Below are positions 1 through 8,735 of a DNA stretch of 64,000 nucleotides, piece after piece (position 1 is the first letter of the stretch; each line of letters begins with the position of its first letter). This DNA is from CBFDBF01 sp050304615 (lineage in GTDB: Bacteria; Pseudomonadota; Gammaproteobacteria; Chromatiales; Chromatiaceae): NCBI GenBank assembly GCA_050304615.1, contig JBNLDW010000011.1, positions 186,001-250,000 on the forward strand, written 5' to 3'. The position numbers were made by a program, and so were the translations under genes. Under the pieces are notes generated by a model. The model was not told the origin of the DNA. It searched no databases and saw only the letters and a program-made list of their open reading frames with translations.

Positions 1-1197
1 CTCGAAAAGCTGGGGCGCAATGATCATATTAGTGATTGGTTGTTTCGGCAGAAGGTTGATGCCCTGCGTCTGTTGTTTTGCCATCTGTTGAGGCTTCCCT
101 GGGTCCAATCTTTTGATTGGGATCTGTGGAGTGCTGGTGCACAGTCTCTGGGCAGGGATCATCCATCGGTGGCCCGCAGCTATGAGATGATTGATAAGTG
201 TGTTGGAAATTCGAACAACTTTCTTGCAAATAAATACCCGGACATTTATCGCAAATTCCTTGTAGCGATACGCCTGCCCGACTATTCCAACAATACTGAA
301 AGAAGCTATCTCGGCTGGATTGTTCGATTCCTTCGCTTTCATCCCGAAAGACTTCCTTATGATTGCTCTGAACCAGAAGTTGCATCCTTTTTAGAGTATT
401 TAGCCATAAAACGCAAGGTTGCTGGGGCAACCCAAGCCCTGGCTTTGAACGCCCTGGTATTCTTTTTTGCCCGTGTTTTGGTGCAGCCCTTGGGCGAGAT
501 TGGGCCATTTAAAAGACCCAAGCAGCCCAAACGTATACCAACGGTCTTGAGCCCTAGAGAGGTAAAATCCATTTTCTCTCATCTCTATGGGGTGAATGAG
601 TTGATGATACGCTTGATGTATGGCACCGGCATGAGGGTGATGGAGTGCGTCAGGCTTAGAATCATGGATCTGGATTTTGAATACCGCAATATCATAGTGC
701 GACAGAGCAAGGGCAAAAAGGACCGATCAGTACCTATGCCAAACGCGCTGGTAAAGCATCTAAACAGACAGGTTCTGTTTGTTCAAGAACAGCATATTAG
801 AGATACAGAAGCAGGTTTTGGGACTGTATATATACCAGAAGCACTATCCAGAAAGTATCCAAACGCCAGGAATGAGTTGCGCTGGCAGTATCTGTTCCCA
901 GCCAGTAAGCTGGCCCAAGACCCGCGCTCAGATGTGGTTAGGCGCCATCATATACATCAGACAGCTATACAAAAGGCCATCAAGAAGGCCTTAGAAAAGT
1001 CAGGTATCACCAAGCGGGTTACCAGCCATACCATGCGCCACTCCTTTGCCACTCATCTACTGGAATCAGGGGCAGATATACGCACGGTGCAGGAGCTTTT
1101 AGGTCATGCTGACGTAGCGACCACCATGATCTACACCCATGTAACCAAAAAGGGCGGCCTGGGGGTGACCAGCCCTCTAGATATCTTGAGTACCTAA
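1..1197 (+). CDS. Integron-type tyrosine recombinase (IntI family), 5' end missing
   Basis: This is a site-specific tyrosine recombinase of the integron-integrase type. The frame stays open to base 1 with no stop, so the start lies outside the window; the TTG at 40 is only an internal codon. The catalytic residues are visible: Arg in GTGMRVMECVRL, HTMRHS (HxxR), GHADVATTMIY with the nucleophilic Tyr, and the late His in YTH. The segment LSRKYPNARNELRWQYLFPA corresponds to the insertion that separates IntI proteins from XerC/XerD. About 80 residues before the usual SAM-like DNA-binding domain form an N-terminal extension absent from class 1 IntI. In mobile integrons attI and the cassettes lie beyond the 5' end of intI, here off the left edge. 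IntI assignment is fairly sure; activity and cassettes are unknown. Confidence 0.85.
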   Translation, partial: LEKLGRNDHISDWLFRQKVDALRLLFCHLLRLPWVQSFDWDLWSAGAQSLGRDHPSVARSYEMIDKCVGNSNNFLANKYPDIYRKFLVAIRLPDYSNNTERSYLGWIVRFLRFHPERLPYDCSEPEVASFLEYLAIKRKVAGATQALALNALVFFFARVLVQPLGEIGPFKRPKQPKRIPTVLSPREVKSIFSHLYGVNELMIRLMYGTGMRVMECVRLRIMDLDFEYRNIIVRQSKGKKDRSVPMPNALVKHLNRQVLFVQEQHIRDTEAGFGTVYIPEALSRKYPNARNELRWQYLFPASKLAQDPRSDVVRRHHIHQTAIQKAIKKALEKSGITKRVTSHTMRHSFATHLLESGADIRTVQELLGHADVATTMIYTHVTKKGGLGVTSPLDILST

Positions 1198-1204
1198 GCG
1201 GCGT

Positions 1205-1852
1205 CTATTTTTTGGGCCGGCTTCTGGCGCTGTCGAGCCAACTCAGGATTGGATCCCATTGCTCCAGGTCTGCCCAGACCATAGAGGGGGCCAGCTCAAA
1301 TAGCCCCAACCCACGTTCGGCGGCACGGATATAGTTCTGGCTCTCACGCAGATGGGTCAGCAGTGGGATTCTGAGGCCCGCCAGATACTCCTCGAGCTGA
1401 CGGTAGATAATGGTGTTCTCCCGCACCCGATTGGCCACGATGGCAATCTTGGTCTGCTTACTAGAGACCCGCCCACTGCTCAGTAGCTCATCCAAAAAGC
1501 GATTACAGGCGCGTATATCGATGGGGGATGGCATAACCGGGATTATCAGGCTCTCTACCCGCCGCAGCATGGAGTGTATCGCCTTGCCGTGTATTGCGGC
1601 GGGCGCATCCATAATCAGATACTCGGTACCACGGGCAGGTGAAACTGAGCCCTGGGTGGCATCTATAGCCTCAATCTCGGGTACGCCTTCATAATCCCGG
1701 CGCGCCTCCAACCAGTCCAGGGAACTCCCCTGAGGGTCGAAATCGGCCAGGGCTACCTTGGCCCCATCATCTGCATACCAGGTGGCGATATTGGTGGCCA
1801 GCGTGGTTTTACCGCAGCCCCCCTTGGCGTTCATCAGCATTATGGTGCGCAT
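1205..1852 (-). CDS. Orphan ParA/MinD-type ATPase
   Basis: A 215-residue deviant Walker-A ATPase. The N-terminus carries KGGCGKTT, followed by a DFDPQGSSLDWL segment (switch I region) and IMDAPAA (Walker B-like). This ParA family positions plasmids, chemoreceptor arrays or other cargo by nucleoid-dependent gradients. No ParB, McdB or chemotaxis partner is adjacent, and the chromosomal ParAB pair is elsewhere in this window, so the cargo cannot be named. It converges on the integrase gene with only 7 bases between stop codons. The start ATG at 1852 follows a GGAAGATC-type ribosome-binding sequence. Family assignment is secure; role unknown. Confidence 0.85.
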   Translation of the reverse strand: MRTIMLMNAKGGCGKTTLATNIATWYADDGAKVALADFDPQGSSLDWLEARRDYEGVPEIEAIDATQGSVSPARGTEYLIMDAPAAIHGKAIHSMLRRVESLIIPVMPSPIDIRACNRFLDELLSSGRVSSKQTKIAIVANRVRENTIIYRQLEEYLAGLRIPLLTHLRESQNYIRAAERGLGLFELAPSMVWADLEQWDPILSWLDSARSRPKK

Positions 1853-1950
1853 GATCTTCCCCCGCTCCTTGTCTCTGAATGGTGGCCTAATTATATGCCT
1901 ATATTGGGGGGGAGATTCAACCTATAAATTACATATCTGCAAAATAGAAA

Positions 1951-1981
1951 AAGGCCGCCCCAGCTCTCCCGGGGCGGCCTT
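1951..1981 (-). terminator. Rho-independent terminator of the GltD/KorAB operon
   Basis: A perfect 11-bp inverted repeat (AAGGCCGCCCC at 1951-1961 and GGGGCGGCCTT at 1971-1981) encloses a 9-base loop. Read on the minus strand it is followed by a short T-run, and it lies 27 bases past the stop codon of the GltD-like gene. It should end the leftward operon and insulate the ParA gene. Confidence 0.85.
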
Positions 1982-2007
1982 TTGGCTTGTAGCGAGGTGA
2001 TCTGCTG

Positions 2008-3930
2008 TTAGTGCTGTCCCAAACCCATCTCAATATAACCGGTCGGACAGACATCTTTGCAGATATGGCAACCAACACACTTGGCGTAGTCGGTATCGAC
2101 ATAACGGCCCATGGCACGCTCGCCCTTCTTGACCCTGAAGACGGCATCCTGCGGACAATAAATCACACAGTTGTCACACTCAAAGCAGAGGCCGCAACTC
2201 ATACAACGCTTGGCCTCGTTTATTGCCTCTTCTTCGGATAGGGCGTTGAAACGCTCAAGCATGCTGCCGAGGACATTAGAGGCATTTATATCCACGTCCG
2301 CCCTCTCGTTCACCGGCTCCTGCTCAAAATGCGCCAGGAACAGGCCCTTTGACTTAATCACATCCGCATCGGCACGATCTTCAAAGTTATGCACAGCAAA
2401 TTTCGCGCTGCTAGTACCCCAGGTTGCCTTACCGTCATACTTTTCCGGGGAGAGGCCCTTCTGCTCCAGCTCCTGCATTAGGTCAAAGAGGTGTCCATCC
2501 ACCTTGGGGCGATCCTCCACATTCTCGCCACGCAGATACTGATCAATCCCCTCAACCGCAATAGAGGCGTGGCCAATGGCGGTGGTCAGCAGATCAGGAT
2601 TCACCGTGTCACCACCGGCAAAGTGGCCCGGCTTGCCCTTAACCTGCAAATTCTTCTCGGCATCGATCTGGTTCCAGTCGTTACCAATACCATCAATACC
2701 GCTGAAATCACCGGTCTGGCCGGTGGCGCCTACAATCATGGTGCATTCGATCTCGAACGGTTCGCCGCTCTCCACCATCTCGCCAGAAGACCAGTCCACT
2801 GGCTGCACCTTGAGCGCCCGCGCACGGCCCTGATCATCCAGGATTGCCTCTACTGGCGCCAGGCTGTCGTGAATCTCTACCCCTTCAGCGATACTCGCCT
2901 CAAGCTCATGCTTGGTACAGGGGGCCTTCTCGATCGGCCGGCGATATACCAGCCAGCAGTCGGCATCTTCTTTCTTGGCCACCTCATCATGGGCAACCTT
3001 TCCGGCAAGGACGTTTTCAGGGCGGTTTGCCTCGTCCACATCGGCAACATTACCCAGTCGCTTGGAGGCAGCCACCACGTCCATGGCGGTATCACCACCA
3101 CCAATAACCAGGATACGGCCAGAGAGGTATTGCAAGCTGCGGTCATTGAAGGCCCGCAGAAAGGTCATACCGTCGGTACAGTTAGGGGCCTCAAAACCTG
3201 GAATCCGCAGAGGCTTACCCTTAATACAGCCCACACCCCAGAATATGGCGTCGTACTCTTTCTCCAGATCGGCCACAGCCACATCTTTGCCTACCCGAGT
3301 ATTGAGCTTAACCTCAACGCCCAAATCCAGGATCCGCTGCAGCTCCTGATCCAATATGTCACGCGGCACCCGGTACTCAGGGAGACCAAAGCGCATCATT
3401 CCACCCAGCGCCTTGTACTCTTCAAATATGGTGGCGCCATGTCCCAGTCTGCGGAGAAAATAGGCCGCGGCAAGACCGGCTGGACCACCACCTACGATGG
3501 CCACCTTCTTACCGGTATCCTTTCCAGCGGGGGCCAGCGCAAGATTGTGCTCGCGCGCCCAGTCACCGATATACTGCTCAACCGAGTTGATCCCGACATA
3601 CCCTTCCAGATCATTACGGTTACAACCCTCCTGACAAGGCGCGGGGCAGACTCGACCCATAATTGACGGAAACGGGTTAGACATGGTCATACGCTGGAAT
3701 GCGTACTCTTGCCAAGCCATACCCTCAGGCGGCTGATCGAGACCGCGCACAATAGAGAGCCAACCGCGAATATCGTGACCGGATGGGCAGGAATTCTGGC
3801 AAGGTGGAGTGCGCTGAATATAGGTAGGGCAGGAGAATGACTCTCCCCGTTTGACTACATCGCTATCCCAGTCGGAATGCTCATTGTCGCCGTCTTGGTA
3901 GCGTCGAAATGTCAGATTGGCTTCGCTCAT
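2008..3930 (-). CDS. GltD/DsrL-like NAD(P)H:acceptor oxidoreductase with C-terminal 2x[4Fe-4S] domain
   Basis: An iron-sulfur flavoprotein of the glutamate-synthase small-subunit superfamily. In order: an N-terminal cysteine-rich domain (CPTYIQRTPPCQNSC, GRVCPAPCQEGC), an FAD Rossmann motif (GGGPAGLAAAYFL), an NAD(P)H Rossmann motif (VIGGGDTAMDVV), and a C-terminal ferredoxin domain with CMSCGLCFECDNCVIYCP and CVGCHICKDVCP. This layout is known from DsrL of sulfur oxidisers and from NADPH:ferredoxin-type oxidoreductases. No dsr genes are in the window. Its position downstream of KorA/KorB suggests it passes electrons between NAD(P)H and the ferredoxin used by KorAB, which is inference. I chose the ATG at 3930, after a GGAG sequence, over the TTG one codon upstream. 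It is not simply GltD, since no large subunit is nearby. Confidence 0.85.
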   Translation of the reverse strand: MSEANLTFRRYQDGDNEHSDWDSDVVKRGESFSCPTYIQRTPPCQNSCPSGHDIRGWLSIVRGLDQPPEGMAWQEYAFQRMTMSNPFPSIMGRVCPAPCQEGCNRNDLEGYVGINSVEQYIGDWAREHNLALAPAGKDTGKKVAIVGGGPAGLAAAYFLRRLGHGATIFEEYKALGGMMRFGLPEYRVPRDILDQELQRILDLGVEVKLNTRVGKDVAVADLEKEYDAIFWGVGCIKGKPLRIPGFEAPNCTDGMTFLRAFNDRSLQYLSGRILVIGGGDTAMDVVAASKRLGNVADVDEANRPENVLAGKVAHDEVAKKEDADCWLVYRRPIEKAPCTKHELEASIAEGVEIHDSLAPVEAILDDQGRARALKVQPVDWSSGEMVESGEPFEIECTMIVGATGQTGDFSGIDGIGNDWNQIDAEKNLQVKGKPGHFAGGDTVNPDLLTTAIGHASIAVEGIDQYLRGENVEDRPKVDGHLFDLMQELEQKGLSPEKYDGKATWGTSSAKFAVHNFEDRADADVIKSKGLFLAHFEQEPVNERADVDINASNVLGSMLERFNALSEEEAINEAKRCMSCGLCFECDNCVIYCPQDAVFRVKKGERAMGRYVDTDYAKCVGCHICKDVCPTGYIEMGLGQH

Positions 3931-4154
3931 CAATTCACTCCAGATCTAAAAACTGAGAGGGACAGCAACGCCACCCCATCACAAGGCTGTATTATTAAAT
4001 CATTATTATCTTATCTATACGGAGGCGCCATTAAAAACCGCCACCAGAAAAAAATCAACCCCTCATGCTCATCTACGCCCTAATGGCTCGAGTATACAGC
4101 ATGGCCAGACGCCTATTACCATATAATAAGTGGCTAAAAAGGCCCCTGGGTGCA

Positions 4155-4802
4155 CTATTCCCCGTCAAATAGGGGCATGGCCTGCTCCCCCCGGCCCTCC
4201 CCGCTATCGTCACTCCCCCAGGGTGGAACGCCATAACAGAGCACCCCCCCGGCCTCTACCTCAATAAAATGGGCCCGTGTAATGCTGGCCTTGCGCAGAT
4301 CTGCGCCCTGCAGGTCACAGCGCTCAAACCTGGTGGCATCCAGTGCACACTCCCGCAACACCGCCTCTCGCAAGCTGGCATCAATAAATTTAGCCTCTCC
4401 CAGGTCGCTGGCCTGCAGCTGCGCCCCATCCAGTTGGGTGGCAACGAACCTGGCCCGCTGCAGCTGACACAACATGAGGCTGGCCCCGGTCATATCGGCA
4501 CCACTAAAATCGGCGCCCTCCAGCTTCACCCGCTGTAGAAAACCGTGCTGCAGATCTACCCCCTGCAGGTTGGCCCCATCCATCTCTGCATCTTGCACAA
4601 AGATAGACTGCAGATTACACCCCTCCAGGTTGGTCCCTTGCAGTGTGCTGCCGGTAAGCACCACCCCCGCAAGATCCAGTCCAGAGAGGTCGATACCGTT
4701 CAGATCAATAAACGAAAGATCCGCATTAACCAGGCCATTGGCACTACCACGAGCAGCCAGGAGGGACTCCCTATCCGTATACCGCTCCAGCTGCTCTGTC
4801 AT
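4155..4802 (-). CDS. Pentapeptide-repeat protein
   Basis: A 215-residue protein of which residues 28 to about 180 are tandem A(D/N)LXX pentapeptides (for example ADLSF, TNLEG, ANLQG, ADFSG, ADLRK). Such repeats form a right-handed quadrilateral beta-helix. There is no signal peptide or membrane segment, so it should be cytosolic. The C-terminal 35 residues leave the repeat and are Gly/Glu-rich. It sits inside the leftward operon, 20 bases after KorB and before the GltD-like gene, which suggests co-expression with the oxidoreductase. The function is unknown; a structural or assembly role is only a guess. No strong ribosome-binding site is seen. Confidence 0.8.
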   Translation of the reverse strand: MTEQLERYTDRESLLAARGSANGLVNADLSFIDLNGIDLSGLDLAGVVLTGSTLQGTNLEGCNLQSIFVQDAEMDGANLQGVDLQHGFLQRVKLEGADFSGADMTGASLMLCQLQRARFVATQLDGAQLQASDLGEAKFIDASLREAVLRECALDATRFERCDLQGADLRKASITRAHFIEVEAGGVLCYGVPPWGSDDSGEGRGEQAMPLFDGE

Positions 4803-4822
4803 ATTATCAGGCGTACTGCTGT

Positions 4823-5698
4823 TTACGGACGCGCCTGATCTACGATCTTCTTCAAATCATAATCTGGGCTACCGCCAACCAGCTTGACCAGCCCGGCCAT
4901 GGCCTCATCCAGGGTCTCTCTCTGATCCCGATACAGCAGGCCAACCGGGGCCTTGCCATCTGGACGACGAGCCAAACGCATAGCAGCCTCCACATCGGAG
5001 ATATCGTGGTCCTCTGGAACCTCTTCTACCAGACCACGGTAGAACTTGGCGGTGTCGATCTTATTGAAGGTCGGACACTGGGAGAAGATGTTTACATACG
5101 AGAAACCCTTGTGCTCAATCGCGCCCCTGATCAATTCGGCACACATTGTCGGGTTACCCGCAAATGCCTGGCCCACATAGGAGGCGCCATAGGTCAGCAT
5201 ATACAGAACCGGATTCAGAGGCTCTTCCACCCCACCGTATGGAGTGGTGTAGGCCTTCATCTCACGCCGTGAGGTAGGAGACACCTGGCCCTTGGTCAGA
5301 CCATAGATGCCGTTATCCATCAGAACATAGGTCATATTAACGTTCTTGCGCGCCATATGTGGCATGTGGCCACCACCGATGGAGAAGCCATCGCCATCAC
5401 CACCGGTAACCAGAACCGGCAGGTCTGGACGCGCCAGTTGGGTGCCTGTGGCAACTGCGCCTGCACGTCCATGCAGGGTATGCATCTTGTAGGACTGGAC
5501 AAAATAGGGCAGCCTCGAAGAACAGCCAATACCGGATATATTTATAAAATCTGAAGGCTGTATGCCTAACTCGGCGAGCGCACGGTAAACACTGGCCAGG
5601 ACACCATGGTGGCCACAACCGGGGCACCAGACAGGTTTAATCTCTGACTTGTACTCTTTGGGCTTCATCTCTACTTGCTTAAAAGTTGCACTAACCAT
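4823..5698 (-). CDS. korB: 2-oxoglutarate:ferredoxin oxidoreductase, beta subunit
   Basis: The thiamine-diphosphate-binding subunit of a 2-oxoacid:ferredoxin oxidoreductase (OFOR), 291 residues, the usual size for two-subunit enzymes. WCPGCGHHG (residues 24-32) and a later cysteine provide [4Fe-4S] ligands, and GGDGDGFSIGGGH is the ThDP/Mg-binding motif. In this family the enzyme interconverts 2-oxoglutarate plus CoA with succinyl-CoA, CO2 and reduced ferredoxin, running reductively in the reverse TCA cycle. The start overlaps the korA stop, so the two are translationally coupled. Pyruvate or another 2-oxoacid cannot be excluded as substrate from sequence alone; the fused gamma-alpha partner favours KorAB. 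Confidence 0.88.
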   Translation of the reverse strand: MVSATFKQVEMKPKEYKSEIKPVWCPGCGHHGVLASVYRALAELGIQPSDFINISGIGCSSRLPYFVQSYKMHTLHGRAGAVATGTQLARPDLPVLVTGGDGDGFSIGGGHMPHMARKNVNMTYVLMDNGIYGLTKGQVSPTSRREMKAYTTPYGGVEEPLNPVLYMLTYGASYVGQAFAGNPTMCAELIRGAIEHKGFSYVNIFSQCPTFNKIDTAKFYRGLVEEVPEDHDISDVEAAMRLARRPDGKAPVGLLYRDQRETLDEAMAGLVKLVGGSPDYDLKKIVDQARP

Positions 5699-7416
5699 TA
5701 GCTGATCTCCTTAACCTTGTCCACGATCATAGCGGGGGTGAATGGGAGGCCGCCGCAGATGGTATATGGGATGGGCTTGATTGAGGTCTCAGCCCGAATA
5801 AAGTGGGAAAGCTGACCCTGGTAGTTAACCTCTGGCACCAGGATCTTCTTACAGGTGGCAGCAAAGGCCTCATACTGCTCCACCGGCATTGGGTACATAA
5901 GCTTGGGGTAGAAACCCTTTACCTTAACCCCTGCGGCCTGCAGACGTGCTACCGCCTCGCGCACTACACCAATGGTGCTGCCCCAGGCGATGATGCCGAT
6001 ATCCGCCTGACCGTCGCCGTCGATCTCAACTGGCGGATACTCGTCAATAACCGCCTTGATCTTACCGAACCGTTTGTCCGCATTGGCCTCATGGTTCTCA
6101 GCAGTATACTTGGGGGCGCCTGACTCTGAGTGCTCCAGACTGGCAGCTACGTGCATACCACCCGGGGTGCCGGGATCGGCCATGGGTGAAATAAAATCCT
6201 CGGTCATCTTGTAGCGCTGGTATTCGCCCTTGCCATCCCAGCGGGTACGCTCGACTATCTCAAAGCTGTCTGGGTCTGGGGTAGGTATGGTCTGGGTTGA
6301 GAAGGCCAGAGAACCATCTGACAGCAAAATTACCGGAGCCTGATATTTCTCTGCTATATTCAGGGCCTGAACCGTCATATTGACACAGTCATTCACGTCC
6401 TCAACCGAAAGTACGATACGTGGTGAATCACCATGGCCGCCATGAATGGCCAGAAACAGATCCGACTGCTCATGCTTGGTCGGCAGGCCAGTGGATGGAC
6501 CGCCACGCTGCACGTCCACTACCAGGGCAGGCAGTTCCGCCATAGTGCTCATACCGATCATCTCGCTCATCAGTGACAACCCCGGACCGGAGGTGGCGGT
6601 CATGGAGCGCTTGCCGGCATAGGAGGCACCCAGCACCTGAGAGATAGAGGCAATCTCATCCTCGGCTTGGATCAGGGTACCGCCGGTCTTTGGGATATGC
6701 TTGGAGACATACTTGGCCACTTCAGTGGCCGGTGTCAGCGGATAGGCGGAGAAGAATTCAATCTTACCGAGCATTGCCCCCAGACCCACCGCCTCGTTAC
6801 CGGCAATCAGGATTACATCCTTGGTTTCGGTTGCGTCAGCAACCCGCCATGCATCTGTCTTCTCGTGCTCCGCAGCCAGCTTCTTGCCCTCGGCGAAGGC
6901 CTTGAGGTTGAACTCCAGGATATCCTCACCCTTAGGTTTAAACTTGTTGGTCAGCACCTCAATCAGGGTGTTTTCTGGGATGTTAAAAAGAACCGATAAG
7001 GCTCCCAATGCCACCATATTCTTGGAACGATAAGAGCCAAGATCCTTGGCGGTCTGGGACATCGGAATAGCATACGCGGTGACACCCTCTGGGATCTCAT
7101 CCGGCTCAAAATCACCCCCAGGGCCATCGTAGACAAAGGTGGTGCCTGGTATCAGTAGATGCTTGTTGAGCTCATAGGCCTCGCCGTTGTAGGCAACAAA
7201 TACATCAAATGTATCGCCCTGGTTATACACGCGCTCAGCGCTGGTACGAAGCTGGTACAGGCAGTAACCACCCTTGATCTCAGCCGGGAAGGTCTTGAAG
7301 GTATAGATCTCGAGACCAGCACGGGCGCAGGCCGCCGATATAAAATCACCGGTAGAGACGATGCCCTCACCGCCCTCACCAGCAATACGGATAATCAGAT
7401 CACTCTTTTCCGCCAT
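5698..7416 (-). CDS. korA: 2-oxoglutarate:ferredoxin oxidoreductase, fused gamma-alpha subunit
   Basis: A 572-residue subunit. Residues 1 to about 190 are the gamma domain (IRIAGEGGEGIVSTGDFIS, AEIKGGYCLYQLR), followed from about 200 by the alpha domain (GNEAVGLGAMLG, AYPLTPATEVAKY, TSGPGLSLMSEMIG, QRGGPSTGLPTKHEQSDL). This fusion is typical of two-subunit OFORs. With KorB it forms the cytoplasmic ThDP/[4Fe-4S] enzyme that makes 2-oxoglutarate from succinyl-CoA with reduced ferredoxin, or the reverse. It is preceded by a [2Fe-2S] ferredoxin gene and followed by korB, all leftward. A GGGGAATCCC sequence just before the ATG is a weak ribosome-binding site. Confidence 0.9.
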   Translation of the reverse strand: MAEKSDLIIRIAGEGGEGIVSTGDFISAACARAGLEIYTFKTFPAEIKGGYCLYQLRTSAERVYNQGDTFDVFVAYNGEAYELNKHLLIPGTTFVYDGPGGDFEPDEIPEGVTAYAIPMSQTAKDLGSYRSKNMVALGALSVLFNIPENTLIEVLTNKFKPKGEDILEFNLKAFAEGKKLAAEHEKTDAWRVADATETKDVILIAGNEAVGLGAMLGKIEFFSAYPLTPATEVAKYVSKHIPKTGGTLIQAEDEIASISQVLGASYAGKRSMTATSGPGLSLMSEMIGMSTMAELPALVVDVQRGGPSTGLPTKHEQSDLFLAIHGGHGDSPRIVLSVEDVNDCVNMTVQALNIAEKYQAPVILLSDGSLAFSTQTIPTPDPDSFEIVERTRWDGKGEYQRYKMTEDFISPMADPGTPGGMHVAASLEHSESGAPKYTAENHEANADKRFGKIKAVIDEYPPVEIDGDGQADIGIIAWGSTIGVVREAVARLQAAGVKVKGFYPKLMYPMPVEQYEAFAATCKKILVPEVNYQGQLSHFIRAETSIKPIPYTICGGLPFTPAMIVDKVKEIS

Positions 7417-7508
7417 GGGATTCCCCTATTTCTTTAAAAGTTACTCTGCAATCTATCCCGCCGGTTGGCCGGATAGCGCTATAAATCGATCAGCAAATTA
7501 GATGTTTG

Positions 7509-7832
7509 CTACCAAATCTCCGCAGAGACCTGCAGCCGCTCCACCGGGGTACCACCAAGCAGATGCTCGTCAATAATGACCGCCACATCGCTCTTGGTGA
7601 CCTTGCCGTAGAGGATGCCCTCAGGATAGATAAGGACGGTAGGTCCCTGGTCACACGCGCCGACACAACCACTGCTGGTCAACAGAAACCTGCCCCACAG
7701 CTCGCGCTGTTCGAACTGCTGCCCAAACTCTTCCATCACCTCCTGGGAACCATGTCCTGCGCAAGAGCCGCGCGGATGACCAGGGGGCCTAGATTGGGTA
7801 CATATAAAGACATGTTTCTCTGGCTTCGCCAT
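7509..7832 (-). CDS. Thioredoxin-fold [2Fe-2S] ferredoxin (NuoE-like)
   Basis: A small electron carrier of the thioredoxin-like [2Fe-2S] ferredoxin family, related to the NuoE fold. The ligand pattern is visible as Cys in VFICTQ, Cys in PRGSCAG, and the pair SGCVGACDQGP (Cys-x3-Cys). I start it at the ATG at 7832 (MAKPEKHVF), where similarity to the family begins, not at an upstream in-frame start that adds 16 poorly conserved residues. It leads the leftward operon, 92 bases before korA. It could serve KorAB or pair with the NuoF-like protein encoded divergently; both are inference. Confidence 0.82.
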   Translation of the reverse strand: MAKPEKHVFICTQSRPPGHPRGSCAGHGSQEVMEEFGQQFEQRELWGRFLLTSSGCVGACDQGPTVLIYPEGILYGKVTKSDVAVIIDEHLLGGTPVERLQVSAEIW

Positions 7833-8087
7833 AATTTTCAGCTCTCTGCTGTGTTCTACTCTAAGTAAACCGGGCGCCACCCCCCGGTACCATCAACGAT
7901 CATAAGCGTGTTCTTATAATCCAATTCGACACCATATATCTGAAAACTCCAATAATCAACCTGCCAGGCAACCGTAATTCTTAATACCATATAAAAAATA
8001 TGAATTCTCCCGGCTCCAAATAGGGGTACAATGATCAATCTGAGGAGATCTGAAGTATCACACAACTAACTATAAATACATGGAATT
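7833..8087. promoter_or_regulatory. Divergent control region between the KorAB and FrdAB-NuoF-like operons
   Basis: 255 noncoding bases separate the starts of two divergent redox operons, so both promoters should lie here. The stretch is AT-rich in the middle (around 7970-8005). On the minus strand a TGGATTATAAG sequence near 7915 resembles an extended -10. I see no convincing palindromic operator. The AraC-type gene that ends the rightward operon is a candidate regulator. Confidence 0.5.
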
Positions 8088-8729
8088 ATGGGTATCAAGA
8101 TAGAAAAACTGGTCACCGTCACCATTGATGGTAAAGAGATCAAGGCACCCCCCTCGCTCTCTACCATTCAGGCGCTTTGGTATGCCGGCTACCCCCGGAT
8201 AAAGAGTGTCGGCTGCCTGGAGGGGGTATGTGGCTCCTGCCGCATCCTGGTGCGCCGCGCCGGTTCACCCCAGGTCGACATGGCGCTGGGCTGTCAGACC
8301 CTGATCGAAGATGGCATGGAGGTCAACTTTCTGGTCTTTCCCACCCCTACCCATCACACCTATAGCCTGACCGATATTGCTAGCTCCTGGGAGGTTCACA
8401 CTGAGTTTCACCGCATCTTCCCAGAGGCGAGCGCGTGCCGGGAGTGTGGTGGTTGTGACAAGAGCTGCCCCAAGGATATAGAGGTCAAACATGGCGTCTA
8501 TCTAGCCAGCAAGGGGCGTTTTCAGGAGGCGGGAGAGCTATTTGTGGAGTGCGTTATGTGTAACTTCTGCATGACCGCCTGCCCGGAATATATCGCCCCC
8601 AACCATGTGGGGCTGTTTGCCCGGCGGGTAACCGCCTATTTCCACTCTCGCCCCTCCAATCTGATCGATCGCCTGGAGAATCTACGTAAGGGTGAGCTGA
8701 AGATCACCAGCGACACGGCCGCGGACTAA
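8088..8729 (+). CDS. Fumarate reductase/succinate dehydrogenase-like iron-sulfur subunit
   Basis: A 213-residue iron-sulfur protein in the SdhB/FrdB layout. An N-terminal plant-type [2Fe-2S] domain has Cys43, Cys48, Cys51 (CLEGVCGSC) and Cys69 (LGCQTL). The C-terminal domain has two [4Fe-4S] motifs, CRECGGCDKSCP (117-128) and CVMCNFCMTACP (155-166). Canonical FrdB carries one 4Fe and one 3Fe cluster; here both C-terminal motifs are fully four-Cys. It is 6 bases upstream of the flavoprotein gene. No membrane anchor genes follow, so the complex should be soluble and would not use quinone directly by the usual route. Confidence 0.82.
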   Translation: MGIKIEKLVTVTIDGKEIKAPPSLSTIQALWYAGYPRIKSVGCLEGVCGSCRILVRRAGSPQVDMALGCQTLIEDGMEVNFLVFPTPTHHTYSLTDIASSWEVHTEFHRIFPEASACRECGGCDKSCPKDIEVKHGVYLASKGRFQEAGELFVECVMCNFCMTACPEYIAPNHVGLFARRVTAYFHSRPSNLIDRLENLRKGELKITSDTAAD

Positions 8730-8735
8730 CTTGAT

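Noticed and set aside
2491..3666. A 391-codon plus-strand frame inside the GltD-like gene
   Set aside because: It lies wholly antisense to a gene with complete cofactor motifs and has no recognisable domain of its own, so it is a shadow frame.
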